DNA from: Cryptomeria japonica | Lineage: Eukaryota; Streptophyta; Pinopsida; Cupressales; Cupressaceae | Direction: 5' to 3' | Length of the DNA: 64,000 bases | Assembly: GCF_030272615.1 (NCBI RefSeq) | Contig: NC_081406.1 | Location: 212,572,997-212,636,996, forward strand | In this document: piece by piece, positions 56,410 through 64,000 of the stretch | How the letters are laid out: the number at the start of each line of letters is the position of its first letter | How positions within the stretch are numbered: the first letter of the stretch is position 1 | Notes under the pieces: generated by a model | The model's input: the letters and a program-made list of their open reading frames with translations, nothing else | Told to the model about the DNA's origin: nothing | Database searches by the model: none | Translations under genes and position numbers: made by a program

Positions 56410-57200
56410 ACTATTGGAACCAAAGATGATCTTCTAAAGTTTAGTGGTACTAAATATGAATCAAAAGAAAAACATTTGCAAGAATTCATTGATGTAATGG
56501 GTGACTATAAAGTGGATAATAAAGATGTGGTCATAAGATTATTTGTTCAATCCTTAAAGGAAGATGCTAGGGTCTAGTTTTCAGATTTGGTACCATGCTC
56601 AATTAGTTTGTACCAGGAATTTTAATTAGCATTCATTGAGCAATTTGGTTAAAGAATTATTGTGTCTTCAATGCTCATTAGTTTTATGAACATTCGCATT
56701 GAAGAAGAGGAATTGGTTCCAACTTTAACATCAAATTTGCAAGGGAATTGAGAGGAATTCCTGAATATATTAGGCCTAATGATGCAATAGATTTAGTCAT
56801 TTATTTGGGTCCATTTGACAAGAAGATGATCTATAGGTTAAGAAGTGATGACCCCATAAATTTGCAATGAGCTTTTGAAATAGCCATGAATATTAAAAAA
56901 AATCAAAGTACAAAATGATTGGGGTTCTCAAGTCTAAAAATGTGGGTTACCATAAACCTTCATATGCAGTTGAACAACAAAGTTTAGAGGTTGAAAATGA
57001 TTGTCAAATTTATTTTCAATCTACTGGCTCAACTGATGCAACATTCCACAATGTTGGTTATGTATATGCTAGTGTAATTATTGAAACACAAAATGATACA
57101 ATACACGTGGATGGAATGAACATTCTCCAAACAACAACCATATCTAATGCACCTATCCAAAATTATGTATATGTGCAACCAAATACACCTAAAAAATGAT
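56410..57200 (+). pseudogene. Ty3-type gag relic
   Basis: Frames in plus orientation show 'LLKFSGTKYESKEKHLQEF', 'DVVIRLFVQSLKEDARV' then a stop where Trp is expected, 'FSDLVPCSI' and 'AFIEQFG', the classic Ty3 gag core. A later open stretch (56915-57199) has no knuckle. Many stops. No LTR can be assigned, and element E lies just upstream. Confidence 0.75.
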
Positions 57201-57988
57201 ATCCAAAGTGTGCCTAGGCTTGTGTTCCTCAATCAAGTATCATTTATTAGTGCGGGTTAGAATGAGTCTAAAGATTCTTATTAGCAGTTTGCAAACATTA
57301 TTGACCCTATAATGTTTGTTAAGACATTTTTTGACATGAGGAGATATGAAGGAGAAGCAGGGTGTTATTTGTTTGGAATATTTCTTGATGTCTTGTTGAA
57401 GATCCCTAATGGTTTCAAACCTCGAGAGGTTGAATGCATTGATTAGTTTGTTCAAATGTATTATAAAGATTTAATATCATTTCCTAAAAATTTAAGACTA
57501 AATGGTATTGCTCATGTCCTTGATTGGATTAACATTGTTGAGAATGTAGTGTGTCATGATTGAAGAATAATCATATCTCCAAATGTTGATAAAATTGATC
57601 AAGTGTTGTTGCAAGTAATAAATATACTGACACCATGCAGATGAATGAAATAAATAAGTTTAAAAATTTGGTTGTACCTAAATATGGTATAGAAAATGTC
57701 TATGATAAGCTAATAGACATAGTGCACACACATGAAAATGGTGATCTAAATGCATCACATGATCATATAATGGTGACCAAACAAAGTACAAATGTTAAAT
57801 GATATGTGATTTCCCTTGCTTGTATGGTAAAATTCATTTGCAGGAAGAACTAGTGTATGAGTATTTCTCTTTTCATACACATGAGAGTTATTTGTCTAGT
57901 TTGCAAGAATATTTCTATGATGAATTAATGTTTTATCTGCAAATTTATGATGAAATCAAACATGATGATTTCAGCTATGTGGTAGTGG
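57201..57988 (+). other. Unrecognised stretch between gag relic and element F
   Basis: AT-rich. A 70-codon open frame (57799-58011; 'CLYGKIHLQEELVYEYFSF') runs into the F LTR, so its end is artificial. It may be more of the decayed Ty3 element; no motif proves it. Confidence 0.4.
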
Positions 57989-59017
57989 TGTTACGTCCCG
58001 GAGACAACTGAGAGGGGGGGGCGGGGGTGAATCTGTTGTCAAATAAATTCAAACCAAAAACAACTTAACCAACCTTAATGCTTAATACTAGTAAACCAAA
58101 CTTTATGTCGGTAGACAATTTATCAGTTAATTGCAATACCGGTAAATATTAATGCATGAAACAGAAAGACAATAACATCCACAACACATAACACCAATAT
58201 TTTTACGTGGAAACCCTGTAAGGGGAAAAACCATGGTGGGAAACCTTACAAACAATCAGATGATACTACTGCAGATAGTATGTGTATACAAATGGGGTCT
58301 ACACATGCAGAAAGGCCAAGTGCCTAGAGCTCACTGCTCAAACACAAATAGGAGTCACACTGACTACAATTGGATGGTTAAATCCAATAATGATGTACTG
58401 CTCAAAATAGCCTCTTCATATGCCTTTACAAAAACCTTGCTTCACCTTCAAATGATGTCTATGTGTATATCTCTACTTATTCTCGCATATACCTTCTTAC
58501 AATTTCTTTTCCCAATCGCATATTGATCTTACATATATACCATAGCTTAAGACCAATTTTAGTAGGTCAGCTCTAAAAGATATTACAATAAAACAATTAC
58601 AAGTAAATCAATAACCAATGTAATATCCGATTCAACATGTCGGCTTAATGTATTTATAATAACAACAAAATCATTTCCAAAGCATGTCATGCTGATCTGG
58701 AATAGATAAGCCTGTCGGTGCTTATTTTGGACCTATTTGCCGATAACAACAAATATGCAAACATGAATATACCAATAAACAAATCTCCAAGAAAAAAGTG
58801 TCCAAACAATGTCTTCGACTTAACCAAGTGTTTTCCATGTCATTCCAAGTACCAATGAACAATATATCCTGTTGGTGTACTAGATACCAGTGACTGTGCA
58901 TAAAGTCACTTGCTTGTCGGTGAACATTGCCAATCCTCCAAAGTGCCAGAGTTGATAAGTGTTAATAGGTGTTGACATCAATGAAAAAACCATATCAACA
59001 TATTCAAAATACCAACA
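57989..59017 (-). repeat. 3' LTR of element F
   Basis: 1029 bp. The hairpin at 58003-58040 pairs GACAACTGA with TCTGTTGTC around a G-rich loop. In sense TATATATG then GTAAGATC occurs near 58525-58542. Confidence 0.92.
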
Positions 59018-59340
59018 ATCTCCCCCTTTGGCATTGATGGCAACACAAGATGGAAAAACCATCAAAGTGCCAAAACAGAAATGCTAAATACCAAAAACCA
59101 ACAATCTCCCAAAAGAGATCATAACTGGAAATCAAAATTCAAATACATAGAGTAATCAATCTCTCCCAAAGTAACAATCTCTCCCCCTTGAGAGAGTAAC
59201 ATGTGTTTTCCTTGTGTTTTTCCATATCAAACTCTCCCCCTTTGACATCAAATGCCAAAGCCAATACAAAATCTAGGTTCAAATACAAAATACCAACCAA
59301 TTCAGTATACCAACTACTCCCCCTAAGAAGTAGCTCTCCT
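59018..59340 (-). other. Polypurine tract cluster of element F
   Basis: Sense purine tracts lie opposite CTCCCCCTTTGG (59020), CTCCCAAAAG (59105), CTCTCCC (59160), CTCTCCCCCTT (59178), CTCTCCCCCTTTG (59232) and ACTCCCCCTAAG (59311). The first touches the LTR. Confidence 0.75.
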
Positions 59341-59403
59341 CATCAAAGGCGGAGTAAAATATTTCTCTGTTAATTTTGTCGGTTGATGACAAAGATCAAC
59401 TAT

Positions 59404-62400
59404 CTAAGTCTCTACCAGTGGGGGTATGACCCCAAGCTGATCTTTGAGATATTCAAAAGTCTCCTTAGGCAAAGGCTTGGTGAAAATATTTGCAATCTGC
59501 TCTTTAGTATTCACATAAACCAGTTTTACTTCTTTTGCTTCAACATTCTCTTTCAAAAAATTCAGTTTGATAAAAACATGTTTAGTTTTAGAATGTAGTA
59601 CTAGATTCTTAGATATATCAATTGTTGTAGTGTTATCACAATAGATAGTTATAGGTTCCTTGCATTTTACCTTTATGTCCTTCAACATTTGCTTAAGCCA
59701 TAATACTTGTGTACAGTTAGTTGCTGCTGCAACATATTCTGATTCTGCTGTTGATAAAGATGTGCAACTTTATTTCTTACTCAACCAAGAAATTAATTTG
59801 CTTCCAAGGAAAAATGCTCCACCGGTGGTGCTTTTTCTGTCATCCACATCTCCTACCCAATTTGCATCTGTATATGCATATAATTCAAAGTTTTCATCTC
59901 TAGGATACCATAAGACAAGATTTGTAGTGCCTTGTAAGTACCGGAAAATCCTTTTTACTGTCGATTCATGATTTTCTCTAGGATTACTCTGAACTCTTCA
60001 AACAATACAAACTGCATTCATAATACCAGGTCTTGTTTGTGTCAAATACAGTAGGCCTCCTATCATAGATTTGTACCTAGTTAGATTAACAGGTGTAGAT
60101 TCATCCCTTAGTGATAATTTGCCATTTGTAGTCATAGGTGTGCTTACCGGTTTAGAGTTCTCCATCCCAAATTTCTTCAGTAACTCCTTCAAGTACTTGG
60201 ATTGACTCAAGAATATACCTTTATCGGTTTGTGAAATCTGCAATCCTAAAAAGAATTTTATCTCTCCAATCATAGACATTACAAATTCTTGTTGCATTTC
60301 AATAGAAAAGTCTTTACATAATCCATCTTCTCCTCCAAAGATTATATCATCAACAAAAACTTCTATAACCAAGATGTCATCATTATTCACTTTATAGTAT
60401 AAGTTGTTGTCAGCATTACCTTTAGAAAAACCAATCTTCAAAAGATATTTATCCAATCTAGCATACCAAGCTCTTGGAGCTTGCTTCAACCCATACAAAG
60501 CTTTCCTGAACCTACAAACCATATCTTTGTTATCTGTCAAAGAAAATCCATCAGATTGCTCAATGTAAACTTCTTCTTCAAGATCTCCATTCAAAAATGT
60601 ACATTTAATATCCATTTGATATACTTTGTAGTTCTTGTGTGCTGCAAAAGCCAAGAATAATTTGACTACCTCAATTCTAGCTATCGATGCAAAGGTTTCA
60701 TTATAATCAATTCCTTCTTTCTGAGAATATCCCTTACACACTAATCTTGCTTTATTTCTGATTGCCTTACCATCTTCATTAAGTTTGTTTCTGAATACCC
60801 ATTTTGTTCCAATTACATTTTTGTCTTTAGGCTGAGGAACTAATGTCCATGTGCTATTCTTCTCAATTTGTTCTAGTTCCTCTTCCATAGCTTTAATCCG
60901 GTGTTTATCTTCACATGCCTCATTAATTGATGATGGTTCAGTTTGAGAAATAAGACATACCTCTTCATTTTCTAGTCTTCCTCTTGTCATAACTCCTTGA
61001 TACTTGTTCCCAATTATTTGATTTTCAAAGTGGTTCAAACTTACATACTGGAGTGTCTTCGTTTGATGTTGTTCCTTAGTTATAGTGGAATTTTCAGATG
61101 ATACCGGTGTAACTGGATCTTCATTTTGTACCGGTGGATTCAATGTAGGTTCATTTGTCAGTATTTCTGTTGCCGGTTCAGAGTCTATATACCTTGAGGT
61201 TCCTCTAAACTATTCATCAATCTTCACATTTGTACTCTCAACAATTTTCTACAATCTCTTGTTAAAATATCTATATACTTTGCTCTTAGATTAATAACCA
61301 AGAAATATTCCTTCATCACTTCTAGGATCAAATTTGCCAATATACTCATCTCTCTTAATATAGCATTTACTTCCAAATATTCTGAAATATTTAAGAGTAG
61401 GATTAATGCCAAACCATAGTTCATGAGGGGTCTTACCAGTTTCACATTTTATGTGAACTTTGTTGAATGTATAGACCATTGTTCATACTCCCTCTCTCCA
61501 ATATACATGTGGTAGATTTTCTTTCTGATAACATGCTTCTAGCTGCATCCAAGATAGTTATGTTTTTCCTTTCTACAACTCCATTCTGTTGTGGTGTCTG
61601 GGGTGCTAATATCTGTCTTTTGATTCCATTCACTTCACAGAATGTATTAAATTTTTTAGATGTGAATTCACCTCGTTGATCTGATCTCAGGCATTTGATT
61701 TTTGTGTCGGTTTCATTTTCTACCATCACCTTGAATAGTTTGAACTTCCCAAGTGCTTATGATTTTTCTCTGAGAAAAGTAACCCAACACATTCTAGAAT
61801 AGTCATTAATGATTAGCATGAAATATCTATCACCTTGTAAGCTTTTAGTTCTAGCTGGACCACATAAATTAGTGTGAATTAAGTCAAGAGTATTATTGGA
61901 TTTTTCTGGAATACTTTTGAAAGATGCTCTAACTTGTTTTCCAAATTGACATTCCTTACATACCAGATTGTGAGGTTTAACAATCTTAGGTAAATCTCTA
62001 ACTGCCTTAGTAGTACTGATTTTCACAGTGCAATCAAAATTTACATGACAGAGTCTCTTATACCATAGCCAACTTTCATCAATATGTGCAATCAAGCATG
62101 TCTTTTCACTATTATTCAAATGAAAGATATTACCTCTAGTTTAATTACCAATTACAATTTCCAAACCAATTATGTTCATAATTTTCCATTTTCCATTCTT
62201 GAATTGTAACTGAAATCCTTTCTCAACTAATTGACCAACACTCAAAAGATTATGCTTTAAACCTTCAACATAGTAAACATTGTCAGTATTATGCTTACCA
62301 TCAAGAGATAAAGCACCTTTTCCTTTGATCAAACAAGCTTTATCATCTCCAAATCTTACCAGACCTCCATTATACTCCTCAAAGTTCAAGAATTTACTTT

Positions 62401-63559
62401 TGTCACCAGTCATATGATGTGAACATCCTGAATCAATGATCCATTCATCCTTAACTTCAACTTTAGCTACCAGGGCCTGCTCTACCATCTGAACAGTAGG
62501 TGTCGGTTGATCTTCTATTATAGCAACAAAGACCCATCCATTGTCTATTGGATCCTCATCAGAATCATCAGTGACTCCTTCATCAGCAAGATTACAAGAT
62601 TTGTCTTTATTCTTCTTAAATCTGTATCTCTGATATTTAGGGTTAGGTTTGTATGTTCTTCTAGATTCTTCTCTTAATCTAGCATGTCTATTAGGGCATC
62701 TTGAATCTATATGACCAATCTTATTATAGTTAAAACATTTAAAGGGTTCTTTACCTTCATACTTGCTTCCAACTTGACCTTTAGGCATTTTCCTTGCAAA
62801 TAGTGCTTCAAGTTCTTCAAGTTCTTCATTTTCTCTCCTGCTTTCCTCAAGTTCTCTTGCATAAAAGGCTTTCCAATCAGATTTGTCAAATGATGGTGTA
62901 GATGATGTTGATGCCTTAAAAGCTAAATTTGTCTTTATAGTAGCAATAGGACCAAATTCCTCAATTTCAAAAGCTGAAAGTTTTCCAATCAATGTGTCCC
63001 TAGTTACTGATGTATCAGGCATAGTTCTTAACTCATTTATAGCAGTAACTTTCATTTTATATGCTGGTGGCAATCCTCTTAAAACTTTTGAAACAATTTC
63101 ATCTTCACTTAAGGTTCCTCCACAACATTTAATACCCAAAACAATTTCATTTACTCTTTCCATAAAAGTAGTAATCCTTTCATCTTCTTCCATTTTTAGA
63201 TTTTCATACCTAACCTGGAAGCTTTCAAGTTTTGCAATTTTGACTGTGGAATCTCCTTCATTCAATGTTTCCAAATGGTCCCAAATAGCTTTAGCAGTAG
63301 ATCTATCTAATAATCTCATGATTTGCTGATCTAATAATGCGCTCAAAAGCGCTTCTCTTGCTTTGCAATCATTTTCCTCATCTTTTCCTAAGGTAGGTGG
63401 ATTAGGCTGACTTTGAGTAGGACCAATAGAGCCATTCTTTGTAACATCCTAGATGTCCTTTCCAATGCAATTTAGATGTGTCTCCATTCTGATCTTCCAT
63501 ATGCCATAGTTGTTTCCATCAAGTTTAGGACTGTCCTTCCTAAAATAGTTAGTAGACAT
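59404..63559 (-). pseudogene. Element F gag-pol polyprotein, lightly broken
   Basis: Gag starts at ATG 63559 ('MSTNYFRKDSPKLDG'). One stop replaces a Trp near 63450. A 401-codon open frame (62141-63346) covers gag, a knuckle with one Cys changed ('CFNYNKIGHIDSRC') and protease DSGCSHH. A TAA follows near 62142. Integrase lies in frames 61757-62119 and 61442-61729, with the first catalytic Asp changed to Asn ('HTNLCGP'). The RT is one 381-codon frame (59998-61143) with 'MDIKCTFLNGDLEEE' and FVDDIIFGG. RNase H continues at 59404-59970. It is the best-preserved copia of the window but still not functional. Confidence 0.92.
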
Positions 63560-63601
63560 TGGATCTCCTTAAGCTGTTAAACTTCTGCGAAAGAGGACTA
63601 G

Positions 63602-63615
63602 GCTCTGATACCAAT
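63602..63615 (-). other. Primer binding site of element F
   Basis: Minus strand: TTGGTATCAGAGCC next to the LTR, complete Met-type site. Confidence 0.88.
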
Positions 63616-64000
63616 TGTTAGGTCCCAGAGACAACTGATAGGGGGGGGTGAAATAGTTGTCAAATAAATTCAAACCAAAAACAACTTAACCAACCTTAAT
63701 GCTTAATACCGGTAAACCAAACTTTATGTCGGTAGACAGTTTATCAGTTAATTGCAATACCGATAAAGATTAATATATGAAACAAAAATACAATAACATC
63801 CACAACATATAACACCAATATTTGTATGTGGAAACCCTATAAGGGGAAAAACCATGGTGGGAAACCTTACCCACAATCAGATGATACTACTGCAGATAGT
63901 ATGTGTATACAAATGGGGTCTGCACATGCAGAAAGGCCAAGCGCCTAGAGCTCACTACTCAAACACAAATAGGAGTCACACTGACTACAATTGGATGGTT
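63616..64000 (-). repeat. 5' LTR of element F, partial
   Basis: The inner 385 bp of the LTR, starting TGTTAGGTCCC on the plus strand. It aligns closely with 57989 onward. The hairpin is at 63630-63661. Confidence 0.92.
63630..63661 (-). other. LTR-end hairpin with G-run loop (element F 5' LTR)
   Basis: GACAACTGAT and ATAGTTGTC pair around a loop of eight G plus TGAA. It lies 14 bases from the LTR end and about 15 from the PBS. The left LTR copy is at 58003-58040. Confidence 0.65.

Larger units (their letters stand above)
57989..64000 (-). mobile_element. Ty1/copia element F, nearly complete, right end outside window
   Basis: The 3' LTR (57989-59017) has TGTTACGTCCC and CCAACA termini. The PPT adjoins it, coding runs 59404-63559, the PBS lies beside 63616, and the 5' LTR runs off the edge. 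The left target copy would be AGTGG (57984-57988); the right copy is not visible. Same family as C and B2 by LTR and protein. Confidence 0.93.

Noticed and set aside
62883..63329. 148-codon plus-strand frame over element F gag
   Set aside because: Shadow of the minus-strand gag with clear homology.

Overview
This window is a block of nested retrotransposons from a large, AT-rich plant genome. The support is Ty1/copia polyproteins with plant-type primer binding sites (TGGTATCAGAG), Ty3-type gag relics and an L1-type LINE with a DUF4283-like ORF1. A conifer or other gymnosperm is plausible from the repeat style, but that is inference. I see no host gene, tRNA, rRNA or CRISPR array. Nearly every coding region is broken by stops and frameshifts.

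Layout, left to right. (1) 1-17302: an old minus-strand copia element (A; its 3' end lies off the left edge) is split by two plus-strand copia insertions, B1 (1118-5929, TSD ACTTC) and B2 (7735-14800, TSD CATAA). Its 5' LTR is 15781-17302. (2) 17303-20070: relic of another minus-strand copia (D), whose gag carries a 0.22-kb piece of a neighbouring element's LTR. (3) 20071-23578: non-autonomous Ty3-type element G with gag and protease only. (4) 23579-25041: no gene, but a diverged ~86-bp tandem repeat. (5) 25047-41892: minus-strand copia C (TSD GGTTG), interrupted by a full-length 7.7-kb LINE (28464-36195) and a 2.37-kb solo LTR (38695-41064, TSD ACCTT). (6) 41898-43439: gag start and 5' LTR of copia H. 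(7) 44293-56102: element E, very young (near-identical 1.63-kb LTRs, TSD GTTTG), without protease, RT or integrase but with one intact 937-codon ORF. (8) 56108-57988: Ty3-type gag relic and unrecognised sequence. (9) 57989-64000: minus-strand copia F, nearly complete, with its 5' LTR running off the right edge.

How the parts relate: A, B2, C, F, H and the solo LTR share an LTR architecture that includes a hairpin with a C-rich loop just before the primer binding site. The stem sequence changes on both sides between families. B2, C and F also share a cluster of polypurine tracts before the 3' LTR. Many premature stops in the dead elements are of the C-to-T type (CAG to TAG, TGG to TAG/TGA), as expected after long DNA methylation.

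The best candidates for something undescribed are element E with its intact low-complexity ORF and its paired sense and antisense repeat arrays, the third ORF downstream of RNase H in the LINE, and the covarying LTR hairpin. All coordinates and comparisons were made by eye.
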